DNA of 64,000 bases, taken from the NCBI GenBank assembly GCA_029907255.1, contig JARYMF010000003.1, forward strand, positions 190,061-254,060, read 5' to 3'. The notes below the pieces were generated by a model. That model saw only the letters and a program-made list of their open reading frames with translations, did not search any database and was not told the origin of the DNA. Position 1 is the first letter of the stretch. Each line of letters begins with the position of its first letter. This stretch comes from Armatimonadota bacterium. GTDB lineage: Bacteria > Armatimonadota > UBA5829 > DTJY01. This document shows, piece by piece, positions 27,042-37,009 of the stretch. The translations under genes and the position numbers were made by a program.

Positions 27042-28155
27042 TTAATTTTCACTGGAAGCAAGCCACCTTAGCCCAGCTCGAATAAACAAGTCGATTTCCC
27101 CATCCATAACAGCGTTAATATTCGCTGTTTCAACGCCGGTTCTATGGTCCTTGACCATTTGATATGGCTGGAAAACATACGAGCGAATTTGGTTGCCCCA
27201 CTCGATGGAACGCAATTCACCCCTGAGTTGAGCCAGCTTTTTCTCGGTCTCCTGGCGCTCCAAATCAAGGAGGCGAGCCTTCAATATGTTCATTGCCATT
27301 TCGCGGTTCTGATGCTGTGAGCGCTCATTCTGGCAAGTTACGACAATGCCTGTAGGTATATGTGTTATTCGCACTGCCGAATCTGTCTTGTTGACGTGCT
27401 GTCCTCCAGCGCTGCTAGCTCGAAATGTGTCAATTCGAATATCATCCGGGTTAATCTCAACTTCGGTGTTTTCATCAAGTTTGGGGATAACATCCACCGA
27501 AGCAAAAGAAGTATGTCTTCGCTTGTTTGCATCAAATGGCGATATGCGGACAAGACGGTGTACGCCCTTTTCAGCCTTCAAGTAACCGTAGGCATTCAAG
27601 CCACTAATAATAACGGTGACATTCTTCAGTCCGGCAACTTCACCCTCTACTGAATCTACAATTTCTGAAGTGTATCCTTTCCGCTCTGCCCATCGCAGGT
27701 ACATGCGAAGGAGCATTTCAACCCAATCACAAGACTCAGTTCCGCCTGCGCCAGCGTTTATCTCCATAATGGCATCGCTTGCGTCGTGCTCGCCACTGAG
27801 AAAGGTTGTTAGCTCAAGCTCAGAGAATTGACTGCGTATTGTTTCGAGCTCTGCGTTGATTTCCTTCAGCAATTCTTCGTTGTCGTCTTGTTCCTCAGCC
27901 GCTAATTCTATAAATGCCTGGAGATCCTCAATTCTTTTATCCAATGCTAGCCACGGCTCAACCGCTTGCTTTAGACGCGCAATTTTCTTCAACACCTGCT
28001 GCGCCTTATCCTGGTCGTCCCAGAACCCGGCCTCAGCAGTTTGCGCTTCGAGTCTTCTTATCTCATCTTGCCTGTCAGCAAGTTCAAAGATGCCTCCTGA
28101 GTTCATCAATCTGCTCTTTTAGAGCATCAACTTCCTTTTGAATCTCGATTACCAT
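27042..28155 (-). CDS. prfB: Peptide chain release factor 2, with programmed +1 frameshift
   Basis: The true start is the ATG at 28155. Codons 1-23 end in RRHL followed by an in-frame TGA at 28086-28084. Just before it is AGGAGG, then CAT CTT TGA, the standard RF2 autoregulatory slippery site. A +1 shift at CTT continues as ELADRQDEIRRLE to the stop at 27042, giving about 370 residues. The tripeptide SPF (RLVRISPFDANKRRH) reads UGA/UAA, and AGGQHVN is the GGQ peptidyl-hydrolysis loop. It releases peptides at UGA and UAA and controls its own level through the shift. It lies 12 bases after secA. Confidence 0.97.
28084..28098 (-). promoter_or_regulatory. prfB programmed +1 frameshift site
   Basis: Minus strand reads AGGAGG CAT CTT TGA A: an internal Shine-Dalgarno three bases before CTT, then the in-frame TGA. 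This is the classic arrangement; the base after TGA is A rather than the usual C. Confidence 0.95.
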
Positions 28156-28167
28156 AGTGTCGTTGTT

Positions 28168-31110
28168 CTATCCCTCTTTTCCTAAACAACATTTCTTATA
28201 TTTTTTTCCGCTTCCACAAGGGCAAGGGTCGTTTCTGCCGACCTTATGCTTTCGCTGAATTGTGCTTTGAGCAGACGACCTGCCATTATCCCTTTCTTCC
28301 GCAACATCCATGGCGGGAATGTATTCACCGCCATACATGGTTATGTTGCGGAATGGATTTCTATATGGTTCTTGCACAACCTTGACCTGCACACGAAATA
28401 CCATGCGGAGTATCTCATCCTGGATGCTCTCGAGCATCTGCTGGAACATTTCGTAAGCTTCCTTCTTAAAGGCAATGACCGGGTCAATGCCTGCGTATCC
28501 TCTCATGCCGATGCCCTCTTCCAGATAGTCCATTGCATCCAAGTGATCTATCCACTTATTGTTTATCGCGCGCAGAGCAATTTGTCGCTCAAGGTCGCGC
28601 ATAACTTCGGCACCGAGAAGTTGTTCTCTATCTTCATATGTTCTATCGCCTACTGCATTAAGAAACTCCTCTAGCTCATCACGCTTTTTGCCCTTTAAGT
28701 CAGCTGGCCTTGCATATACCGAAAGCGGGAATATCTCGTCCAGCACTTCGAACAAGGTATCTGTGTCCCATTCGCTTGGATGTACTCCTTCGGGACAGTA
28801 CATATTAATTGCGTTGCTGATTGTTGAATGCAGATATTCGATTATTGTAGGCTTGAGATTAACTCCCTCAAGGATTTTTCTGCGCTGACTGTAAATGACC
28901 TCACGCTGGACATTCATTACATCATCATACTGCAGCACGTGCTTTCGGATACTGAAATGGTATGACTCCATTCGCTTTTGCGTGAGCTCTATCATTTTTG
29001 AGAGCGGCTTCCAATCAATCGGCTCGTCTTCCTGCCACGAATTTAGAAGCACGCTCTTTGATTTATCGCCGAAAACACGCCACAGTTCGTCTTCAAGCGA
29101 ACAGTAAAACCTTGAGCATCCGGGATCTCCCTGACGTCCTGAACGACCTCGAAGCTGATTGTCAATTCTGCGGCTTTCATGTCGTTCACTGCCTATTATC
29201 GCCAATCCCCCAAGAGCCACGACCTTTTCCGCCTCTGGGTTTCGATTAGCAGTTGACCCCTCAGGTTTGCCGCCCAAAATAATATCTACACCTCGACCAG
29301 CCATATTAGTGGCAATTGTTACTGCACCAAGGCGGCCGGCCTCGGCAATTATCTGCGCCTCTCGCTCATGATATTTCGCGTTCAGGACATTATGTGGAAC
29401 GCCTTCGGCAAGGCTTTGCCTTAGTCGTTCTACTTCTTCAGGATTTTGCACGCCGATTAATGAAGCAAATCGTTCTACATTTTCCGGCGCTAGCATGTCC
29501 AAGGAAACTCCAAGTGTCCTTGCCATCGGTAGCAGGCGTCCTAGAGTCAATTCGCCAAACTTTGTATTTAGCAAGGCTATGTATTCCCGCTTTTTCTCGG
29601 CTTCAATATCGCGAGCTTCATTAAGCTTTGATTTAAGCACAAAAACTGCTGCCAATAGCTGCAGACGTTCAGGTGCAAGTCGCGAGCTTAAAATTTCCGA
29701 TTTTTCAATTGAGCGTGTGCCAACTAATACCGGCTGCTGTCGACAATATAGCCGAAGAATTTCTGCCGTGATGCCTCGGAATTTCGCTTCTTCGGTCTTA
29801 TAAATTACATCCGGGTAGTCTACCCGAATCATTGGCTTGTGCGTCGGGATGACTACAACATCAAGTCCATATATTTTGCGAAACTCTTCTTCTTCGGTCT
29901 TCGCTGTGCCCGTCATGCCAGCGAGTTTTTTGTATAGTCGGAAATAATTCTGATATGTAATTTTCGCAAGCGTTTGGCTTTCGTGCTCAATTTTGACATT
30001 CTCTTTTGCTTCAACAGCTTGATGTAATCCATCGCCCCAACGACGGCCGAACATCAAACGTCCGGTAAACTCGTCAACTATGATTACCTGATTGTCTCGA
30101 ACAACATAGTCAACATCACGCTTGAAAATAGTCCTTGCTTTAAGTGCAGCATTTGCATGGTGCATCAATGCTGGATCATCAGCAAGGTTCTCAACACCCA
30201 TTCCTTGCTCTATTTTCCTGATGCCCTCATCTGTCAACATCGCCGTCCGGGCTTTTTCATCAACCGTATAGTCTTTCTCAGGCACCAGGCGTGCAACAAT
30301 ACGGTCCATCTTGTAGTAAAGGTCGGTCGACTGCTGGGCTTGCCCAGAAATAATTAACGGCGTTCGAGCTTCGTCGATTAGGATGCTGTCAACTTCGTCT
30401 ACAATTGCGTAATGAAGCTCCCTTTGGACGAGCTCTTCTAGCGAGAAAGCAAGGTTATCTCTCAGGTAATCAAAACCAAAGACGTGGTTTGTACCATAGG
30501 TTATGTCGGCCATGTAAGCCGTTCTTTTATCCACACGACGCAGATTTGGGTAGACTGGTTCCTCTTCGTTAACGTAATTTCTATCAAAAATATAAGAAGC
30601 CTCCAGCTCGCCTGTTTCTGCATTTGAGCCTTGCAAAGCCCCAACAGTTAGACCTAGAAAATCGTAAATGGGACCCATCCACTGCGCATGGAATTTAGCT
30701 AGGTAATCATTAACTGTTACTAAGTGTGCTCCTTTGCCTTCAAGAGCATTTAAGTAAAGGGGAAGGGTGGCAACTAAAGTCTTACCTTCACCAGTTTTCA
30801 TTTCCGCGATGCGGCCCTGGTGCAAGACTATTCCACCAATCATTTGGACATCGAAATGCCTCAGCCCAATAGTACGCTTGCTTGCTTCCCGAACAACAGC
30901 AAAGGCTTCTGGAAGAATGTCGTCAAGTGTTTCGCCATTAGCAAGCCGAGCCTTGAACTCATCAGTTTTCGCACGAAGTTGCTCGTCTGTGAGCAACTCA
31001 TACTCTGGCTCATAGGCGTTAATCTTGTCGACTATCTTTCGAAGCCTAGCGATTTCTCGTTCATTTCCACTTAATAACCAGCTTATGATTCCCATATATT
31101 TAAAATCCAT
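28168..31110 (-). CDS. secA: Preprotein translocase ATPase SecA with a 90-residue insertion
   Basis: 980 residues. Walker A is [12 protein letters not shown] near 105-115, the [13 protein letters not shown] helicase motif near 238-250, and [14 protein letters not shown] later. The C-terminus ends with a SEC-C zinc motif ([17 protein letters not shown]) that binds SecB or ribosomes. Between SEILSSRL (about 478) and [11 protein letters not shown] (about 570) there is an extra helical stretch of roughly 90 residues that E. coli SecA lacks. A second possible start is the ATG five codons in ([10 protein letters not shown]). SecA drives protein export through SecYEG; secDF is also in the window. 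Confidence 0.97.
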   Translation of the reverse strand: MDFKYMGIISWLLSGNEREIARLRKIVDKINAYEPEYELLTDEQLRAKTDEFKARLANGETLDDILPEAFAVVREASKRTIGLRHFDVQMIGGIVLHQGRIAEMKTGEGKTLVATLPLYLNALEGKGAHLVTVNDYLAKFHAQWMGPIYDFLGLTVGALQGSNAETGELEASYIFDRNYVNEEEPVYPNLRRVDKRTAYMADITYGTNHVFGFDYLRDNLAFSLEELVQRELHYAIVDEVDSILIDEARTPLIISGQAQQSTDLYYKMDRIVARLVPEKDYTVDEKARTAMLTDEGIRKIEQGMGVENLADDPALMHHANAALKARTIFKRDVDYVVRDNQVIIVDEFTGRLMFGRRWGDGLHQAVEAKENVKIEHESQTLAKITYQNYFRLYKKLAGMTGTAKTEEEEFRKIYGLDVVVIPTHKPMIRVDYPDVIYKTEEAKFRGITAEILRLYCRQQPVLVGTRSIEKSEILSSRLAPERLQLLAAVFVLKSKLNEARDIEAEKKREYIALLNTKFGELTLGRLLPMARTLGVSLDMLAPENVERFASLIGVQNPEEVERLRQSLAEGVPHNVLNAKYHEREAQIIAEAGRLGAVTIATNMAGRGVDIILGGKPEGSTANRNPEAEKVVALGGLAIIGSERHESRRIDNQLRGRSGRQGDPGCSRFYCSLEDELWRVFGDKSKSVLLNSWQEDEPIDWKPLSKMIELTQKRMESYHFSIRKHVLQYDDVMNVQREVIYSQRRKILEGVNLKPTIIEYLHSTISNAINMYCPEGVHPSEWDTDTLFEVLDEIFPLSVYARPADLKGKKRDELEEFLNAVGDRTYEDREQLLGAEVMRDLERQIALRAINNKWIDHLDAMDYLEEGIGMRGYAGIDPVIAFKKEAYEMFQQMLESIQDEILRMVFRVQVKVVQEPYRNPFRNITMYGGEYIPAMDVAEERDNGRSSAQSTIQRKHKVGRNDPCPCGSGKKYKKCCLGKEG

Positions 31111-31363
31111 TAATGTGCTTTTGACCTAGTAAATGTTACCATAACCAAGCTTGATTGTCAAAAAGGAGCGCTAGTTATAAATGCTTGCATGTGGTTTCTA
31201 TTCATACTAATTACAACCATCTATAGGAATTGCTTTTTCATACCGAAAATAATACGTGGAACGGAAAGTTTGGCGCTGCATTCAATCATTCGATGAACAC
31301 GCTCAAAGTCAGCCATTGTTGTAATTATAAGTAATTACATATTCTGCAAAGTCTCTCTTAAAG

Positions 31364-31813
31364 GTGAAACAAACAGTGAGCAGGTTCTTAAGGTCAAAAG
31401 TTGGATTTTCGCTGGTCGAATTGCTAGTTGTCATCGTCGTCCTGGCAATCCTTGCAGCGATTGTACTACCAAAGCTGGTAGGTGCTAACACTAGAAACAA
31501 AGAACAAGAATTAAGAAGTTGTCTGCAACTATTGAGGAATGCTGTCCAGGCATTCTATGCACATACAGGAGTGTACCCAATCCGCCTATCGGATTTATCT
31601 GCTACATCAGCACCACCAATTGGATTATCTGAAGATGGTTACCCAAAACCCATTAACTCAGCTAAATGGAGAGGACCATATGTTGATTCCATTCCCGCGG
31701 ATCCGGTTTCAGGCCGCCCGTTTATTTACATTACCTCCAAACCCAATGTAGGAAAGATTCAGAGCAGCGCTTTAGGAAACTCTGTAGATGGAAAACCCTA
31801 TAGCGAATGGTAG
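31364..31813 (+). CDS. Type II secretion/pilin-like (GspG-type) prepilin
   Basis: 149 residues from a GTG. The type III prepilin signal is KVGFSLVELLVVIVVLAILAAIVLPK: cut after Gly, Phe at +1, Glu at +5 and a hydrophobic spine. The rest resembles pseudopilin GspG: helix, then GVYPIRLSDLSA, KWRGPYVDSIPADPVSGRPFIY and GNSVDGKPYSEW. Assembly would need a prepilin peptidase and an assembly ATPase, neither seen here, so it is an orphan minor or major pseudopilin. Forty bases upstream of the HD-GYP gene on the same strand. Confidence 0.85.
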   Translation: MKQTVSRFLRSKVGFSLVELLVVIVVLAILAAIVLPKLVGANTRNKEQELRSCLQLLRNAVQAFYAHTGVYPIRLSDLSATSAPPIGLSEDGYPKPINSAKWRGPYVDSIPADPVSGRPFIYITSKPNVGKIQSSALGNSVDGKPYSEW

Positions 31814-31852
31814 GTTTTCCTTGGGATTTATTGGAGTATACAACCAGAAGGT

Positions 31853-33503
31853 ATGGAAGAACAAAGAAAAGCTGAACTATTAATAGTAAGACTTCGTTGG
31901 ATAGCGTTAATCGCAGCCGCGTTTGCAATAGACGATTATGCCAATTCGCCTTTTGCCGCGCTCGCAATTTTTGGAGTCTTTTACTATAACACAATAGCAG
32001 CTTTAATTGTTTCAAATAGTCAGATATACAGCAAGTATTCAAGATTCTTTGGTTTATTTACAAGAGGGCTCGATTTTAGCGCAATTTCGCTTGCATGCCA
32101 CAGCGGCACCCCAGGCACGGAGAACTTCTTTCTCCTATATTGTTTTGTTATTGTAAGCACAGGTTACGTATATAACCACGTGCGGCCAATACTAGTTGCG
32201 CTTGCCATCAGCGTAATTCTCGATTTTTCAGGTAGTCTTATTAACATATTGCAAAACGGCAAACCCCATGATATTCCAAACCAAATAACCAGCCATATAG
32301 CAATTTTTGCGGGTGCGGCGCTTGTAACAGCTTATATTCTTGCGTATAGAAAACAGCAAGAAACAATGCGAACGAAGGAACGAAAGCTTTCGGCATTGTT
32401 TGAGTTTGGCACACGGTTCACGTCGGCGACTGATCTTCCACAATTCTTGAATCATATTCTCGACACCGCTGTTTCTGAAACAGGTGCAGCAGGGGGACTC
32501 ATAATGCTTGTTAACTCTGACACGGGTGAGCTCTTCACTGCGGCTGAGCGGTGGTTTGACCCAACTTTTCAAAATAAAATATGCGACTTTTCAATTGAAA
32601 AATGGGTACAAACATCGGGACACCCGGCTTTTATACCAGGAATCCTTGACGATGATACAACCAGCGTGCCAATTCAAAACAAGGTAGCAATATGTGTGCC
32701 CTTGGTTGAAAGCACCCCAAACACAATGCTGGGAACACTAGAGAAAAGCAATTTCAAAGTTGTTGGAACCCTTAGTGTATACGGTTCCTGACTCACCGCC
32801 ATTTGCGCGCGAAGATCTTAACCTTCTCCGAATGTTGGCGACCCACGCTTCAATGGGCGTCGTAAACGCAGGTCTTTATAAAGAACTCCATGACAGATTC
32901 CTAAAAACACTCCAATCACTTGCAAGAAGCTTGGAAGCACGGGACCCCTACACACAAGGTCATTCATATAGGGTATCAGAAATTTCAGTGCTTGTTGCCA
33001 AACAACTTGGTTTATCTCCCCAGTCTACAGAGGCACTACGGAATGCTGCATTGCTCCATGACATAGGAAAGATTGGAGTGCCAGATAATGTGTTGCGTAA
33101 GCCAGGAAAACTCACTGCAGAGGAACGCCTAATAATACAAACTCATCCTATTACCGGTGAGAATATTTGCCGTCCGCTTGACATGGGGGAAGAGGTTCTT
33201 TTCTTAATTCGCCACCACCAGGAACGCCTCAATGGAACAGGGTACCCAGACCAGCTGCCCGCATATCAGCAACCCTTATCGCTTAGGATACTCTGTGCTG
33301 TTGATGCGCTTGATGCAATGAGTTCCGACCGCCCATACAGGAAAGCATTGAGCGCAGCGGAGAGGGTAGAGCAATTAGATAAAGGAGCAGGGATTGAGTT
33401 TGATCGCCAAGTAGTAGAAGTCTTGAAATCTTTGCTATCATCAGGTGAACTTGACCGCTTTTACTCCTCAATCAAGGATGAAGAAATGCTCAAGGCCGCT
33501 TAA
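31853..33503 (+). pseudogene. Membrane-GAF-HD-GYP protein interrupted by a +1 frame change
   Basis: Two frames encode one protein. Frame 1 (31853-32791) gives about six membrane segments (to about residue 170), then a GAF domain that breaks off at VVGTLSVYGS before a TGA at 32789-32791. The next frame resumes exactly where the GAF should continue (DSPPFAREDLNLLRMLATHASM) and carries the HD-GYP domain: ALLHDIGKIGVPDNVL, then HHQERLNGTGYP. Joined, it is about 549 residues. HD-GYP domains degrade cyclic di-GMP. The break site is TCC TGA C, where a single +1 slip restores the whole protein; it may be a sequencing or true mutation, or programmed. There is no ribosome-like site directly upstream. 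Confidence 0.75.
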
Positions 33504-33544
33504 CAAGCTACCCCCAAAAGAAGCCAAAGTCGTATGCTCCAGAG

Positions 33545-34099
33545 TTAGTTATTTTGAAGCTGTAAGTTCATAAACTTTATCAAGCGAGCATGACATTCCT
33601 GACAGAATTCGGCTGACTTACGATCAGTATCGCTTATGCTATTCGAGAAATACATTACACATTTTGGGTTCACACAATGGCCAAGACCAAAAGTATGTCC
33701 TAGCTCATGAACAGCCTCCTTGATTGCGCGCTCTTCCAGAAGTTCTTCGTTTCCAGGAAGTCCATAGAACTCTGGATAAAGACGATGAAGGGATATTATT
33801 GCAACCTCGCCTTCCATCACTGCTTCACCAAAAACGAAGTTCAGTTGAGGAACATACAAATCAGCTTCTGTTATTCCAACAAGCCTAAATGCATCAGGCG
33901 GTAGATTGTCCTTAAGAAAATGAAGTATTTTAGTTGAATGATATTGTCTTCGCGTAGGATTGAATGCGCCGGGAGGCATCGGTATTGCATCGAGCACCTC
34001 AATAGGCATGTGAAATACTGATTCCAATGCGCTCACAAGCCTATTGAGCACCTTTCGGTTGGTACTATTAATAGGCTGTAGATATATTTTTAGCACCAT
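33545..34099 (-). CDS. amzA: Archaemetzincin-family zinc peptidase
   Basis: 184 residues, cytosolic. The extended metzincin motif is AVHELGHTFGLGHC, with the Cys-rich continuation VNPKCVMYFSNS and FCQECHARL that defines archaemetzincins (the Met-turn is CVMYFSN). N-terminal region KIYLQPINSTNR fits the family. It overlaps the stop of the cyclase gene by ten bases, so the three genes lnt-cyclase-archaemetzincin form one unit. The natural substrate is unknown; the family is common in archaea and patchy in bacteria. Confidence 0.92.
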   Translation of the reverse strand: MVLKIYLQPINSTNRKVLNRLVSALESVFHMPIEVLDAIPMPPGAFNPTRRQYHSTKILHFLKDNLPPDAFRLVGITEADLYVPQLNFVFGEAVMEGEVAIISLHRLYPEFYGLPGNEELLEERAIKEAVHELGHTFGLGHCVNPKCVMYFSNSISDTDRKSAEFCQECHARLIKFMNLQLQNN

Positions 34100-34734
34100 G
34101 CTTCAGAGCTTTCAATCAATACTGCTCGTGCCGGACTCCCATCGCCAGCCTCAATTTTTAGAGGCAGGCAAATCAATGTGTATTTACCCGCTGCGACGTT
34201 GCGTAAATCCAACCCCTCGATGATTACTATGCCAGCGCTTAGCAATGTCAAATGAGTAGGATGTCCCTTGCAACGAAACTTTTCGATGGAGAGATAATCG
34301 GTTCCGATAAGACGCGTCCCGCGTTCGACAAGCCACTGAGCAGCATCCGGAGCAAGGTATGTAAAATCTGTTCGGAATTCTTCCTCGTACCAGAAATCGG
34401 AATTTCTAGTTTTGAGCAATAGCCTGGTTGTGTTTTCTGGTATCTCTGAAGCCTGTAGCACCGACAAATCTACGACTGGCACATCCCCAACATCGCACAC
34501 ATAGCATTCCCCAATCAGCATATCTAGAGACACACTATCCAAAGTTGGAGCACCTTCAATCATGTGAATAGGTGGGTCAACATGAGTGCCCGTGTGCGTC
34601 CCAAGCTTAAGAGCCGATAAGTTCGAGCTAGCACCTTCAGATATTCGACCGATTGGCGTAATTTCAACACTAATGTCACCTGGATAAACCGGCATTCCAG
34701 GCCTAATTGGAAGGGTAATGTCAATAATCTTCAT
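34090..34734 (-). CDS. Cyclase-family metal-dependent hydrolase (kynurenine formamidase-like)
   Basis: About 214 residues from the ATG at 34734, which has GGAGG well placed; the frame is open further up but inside lnt. Begins MKIIDITLPIRPGMPVYPGD. Metal-binding HTGTHVDPPIHM and later RLIGTDYLSIE with the conserved His in GHPTHLTLLSAG are all present, the pattern of cyclase/kynurenine formamidase family proteins that open small rings or hydrolyse N-formyl groups. The ATG overlaps the lnt stop, so translational coupling is likely. Substrate unknown. Confidence 0.88.
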   Translation of the reverse strand: MKIIDITLPIRPGMPVYPGDISVEITPIGRISEGASSNLSALKLGTHTGTHVDPPIHMIEGAPTLDSVSLDMLIGECYVCDVGDVPVVDLSVLQASEIPENTTRLLLKTRNSDFWYEEEFRTDFTYLAPDAAQWLVERGTRLIGTDYLSIEKFRCKGHPTHLTLLSAGIVIIEGLDLRNVAAGKYTLICLPLKIEAGDGSPARAVLIESSEAWC

Positions 34735-36239
34735 ATTTCCTCCTTGCTCTTTAATTTTGAGTAACTTCGAAATAAAACAAACAATCCGAAGACGATTGTT
34801 ATTCCAAAACAAAAATAAACGAACCAATCCCCCATTCGAGTATAAAAGGTCTTTTTGTCTATTGGACTAACATCCGCTATGATTGTGCCCGGCTCAAATA
34901 TCCCTTTTTTGGCAAGGATTCTCCCGTGCGGGTCAATAATACAAGAGACTCCTGTCGACGCAGCACGAATTAGGTAGCGCCTATTCTCAATGGCACGGAA
35001 TACCGACTTTACAGCATGTTGTTCAGCAGCAGCAGTTCGCTTGAACCATGCATCATTTGTTATTACACACAAAACTTCTGCACCCGCAGAGGCAAGTTTT
35101 CGAGAGATTTCTGGGAAAATGGACTCGAAACAAATTGCAAGCCCCAATTTATGAGGTCCGCCTGTTAATATGTTGAAACCTGGCCCAGGCGAAAGGTCAA
35201 CAGGCGTCACCCGGTAGTATGAAAGAAAAGGCAGATACTTTCTTGCCGGAACAAACTCGCCAAACGGAACAAGATGTACTTTTGCATATTTTGCTATAAT
35301 TCCTCTTCCAGGAGCAATCAAGAATCCACAATTAAAACACTTGCCATCTTCATCTTCATTGTGAGCGCCAACAAGCAGATATGCATTGGAATCGGCTGCC
35401 AAAGTAGACAGAAACGCCTGAAGATAGTAATCAGTCCCCGGATTGCCGGGAACGGCAGTTTCAGGCCATACTATCAAACGCGCACCTTCACGGCTAACTT
35501 GCCTTGTGAGTTCACGATAGGTACGCAAAGTTCGCTCAATGTACAAGTAATCCTGAGGTACATCTTGGTCTATGTTTCCTTGAACCGCCGCAGCTCGAAA
35601 CTTTTTTGAGGAGGTTTCACCTGTTTGCAAAATAATAACTCCGTAAGCTAAAACTGCGGCTAACACCACTGCCACGATAACAGCCTGGGCTTTGAACAGC
35701 TTTCCATTTGCCACATTTGCCAACGTGGAGTTCACTAACGCAACAAGAAAAGAAACGCCCCAGACTCCTGTAATTGCGGCGATTTGTATAAATGGGAGGA
35801 AAGAGTGTTGACTATAGCCAATGTCGCCCCAAGTGAAGCCCATCATTCCTATTGACCGAAACCATTCGCAGCAGATCCAAAGCGCTGGTAGGAGAAATAA
35901 TCTTCCCCATGCGCCAAGAGGCCTTCCTAAAACGTTCGCTAAAATGACCCATAATAAGACGAAAAGCGACTGAAAAATAGCAAGTAATGCCCATGGTAAC
36001 TTTCCAAAAATTAAAATCCAATACAAATGGCTTGCAAAAAAACCAAAACCAAAAGCAAATCCGCATGCGAGTGATGCGCGTAATTTCGAATTGCAGACAA
36101 AATACATGAGAGGTGAAAGCGCCACCCACGCCAGCCAATGTTGATTTGCTCTGGGAAATGCAAGTGACAAAGCCACTCCCGACAGGAAGCATGCAAATAC
36201 CCGAAAGACCCCCATATACTTGTGCCTGTTGTAACCCAT
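34731..36239 (-). CDS. lnt: Apolipoprotein N-acyltransferase
   Basis: 502 residues. About six N-terminal membrane helices, a nitrilase-like periplasmic domain and one C-terminal helix. Catalytic triad: Glu in IVWPETAVPGN, Lys in YAKVHLVPFGEF, Cys in LAICFESIFPE. It adds the third acyl chain to lipoproteins in the inner membrane, which indicates a diderm envelope with Lol-type lipoprotein sorting. An ATG eight codons in (MGVFRVFACFL) is an alternative start. The 5' end overlaps the promoter of the divergent lipoprotein gene. Confidence 0.94.
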   Translation of the reverse strand: MGYNRHKYMGVFRVFACFLSGVALSLAFPRANQHWLAWVALSPLMYFVCNSKLRASLACGFAFGFGFFASHLYWILIFGKLPWALLAIFQSLFVLLWVILANVLGRPLGAWGRLFLLPALWICCEWFRSIGMMGFTWGDIGYSQHSFLPFIQIAAITGVWGVSFLVALVNSTLANVANGKLFKAQAVIVAVVLAAVLAYGVIILQTGETSSKKFRAAAVQGNIDQDVPQDYLYIERTLRTYRELTRQVSREGARLIVWPETAVPGNPGTDYYLQAFLSTLAADSNAYLLVGAHNEDEDGKCFNCGFLIAPGRGIIAKYAKVHLVPFGEFVPARKYLPFLSYYRVTPVDLSPGPGFNILTGGPHKLGLAICFESIFPEISRKLASAGAEVLCVITNDAWFKRTAAAEQHAVKSVFRAIENRRYLIRAASTGVSCIIDPHGRILAKKGIFEPGTIIADVSPIDKKTFYTRMGDWFVYFCFGITIVFGLFVLFRSYSKLKSKEEI

Positions 36240-36257
36240 ATCTGCTTCTGTTATAAT
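36229..36257 (+). promoter_or_regulatory. Strong promoter for the lipoprotein gene, probably leaderless
   Basis: TTGTAA at 36229-36234, 17-base spacer, TATAAT at 36252-36257. The predicted start of transcription, seven bases downstream, falls on the GTG at 36264 that begins the lipoprotein frame. Confidence 0.65.
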
Positions 36258-36263
36258 CCTCCT

Positions 36264-36935
36264 GTGAAAAGGCTCAGATTCATTTTTAAATATTTATTTG
36301 CATTTCAGGCTGTTATTTTGATATTGCTCATCGTCGGATGCGCACGAACTCCCTCGGGCATTTTGTTAACGCAAAAGCGCGAGCTGACCTTTCAAATCCA
36401 ATTCGACGCCCCAATAAACGAAGCATACTACTACTTTATTGCCATTGACACAAACACCGATAATGGCAAGTATCCAACGCCGATTTTTCCCTCGCTATTA
36501 ACAGGCGACAGATGGGTTACCGGCGGGGTAACACATTTTATCAGATACTACCAAGGCAAATACACCTTATACAAAGTAAATAATCTTGATACTTTCGACG
36601 TCGAACCAATTGGGGCACCGATACGTTTTGACAGAAGTGATCCGTCCAGCCTTGTGTTCACCATCGACCTAAATGACATCCAGGCAACCAGCCAATCAAT
36701 AGAAGTCAACTTCATAACCGCAAATCAACTAGGAACGCCAACCCGCTTTCTTGATGCCCTTGGTAAGTCCGGCACCGAATTCCTAGAAATAGGCATTACA
36801 AATGATCAAACGATTATAAATACTGGCGTTGAAACAATTGGCGATGTTCTAAATGAAAATCGTGAGATTCAGCCTTCGACTGACCTCATCAAACCTCTTG
36901 ACATTAAAGACTTCCGCATTCAGGTAGACGTCTGA
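36264..36935 (+). CDS. Lipoprotein of unknown function
   Basis: About 223 residues from a GTG at 36264. Signal MKRLRFIFKYLFAFQ (first residue coded by GTG), lipobox LLIVGCAR, mature part starting at Cys. No domain I recognise; the body is beta-rich with FQIQFDAPINEAYYYFIAIDTN and LVFTIDLNDIQ, suggesting an extracytoplasmic beta-sandwich. No ribosome site precedes the GTG, which agrees with a leaderless mRNA. An upstream in-frame start at 36222 would lie before the promoter. Divergent from lnt. Confidence 0.75.
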   Translation: MKRLRFIFKYLFAFQAVILILLIVGCARTPSGILLTQKRELTFQIQFDAPINEAYYYFIAIDTNTDNGKYPTPIFPSLLTGDRWVTGGVTHFIRYYQGKYTLYKVNNLDTFDVEPIGAPIRFDRSDPSSLVFTIDLNDIQATSQSIEVNFITANQLGTPTRFLDALGKSGTEFLEIGITNDQTIINTGVETIGDVLNENREIQPSTDLIKPLDIKDFRIQVDV

Positions 36936-37009
36936 AAGCCTTTTGTTATTGGATACGACGCACGAGCATCTACTTTGCAAGAATACCAAAATTGGTTTTC
37001 CTTAGCAGC

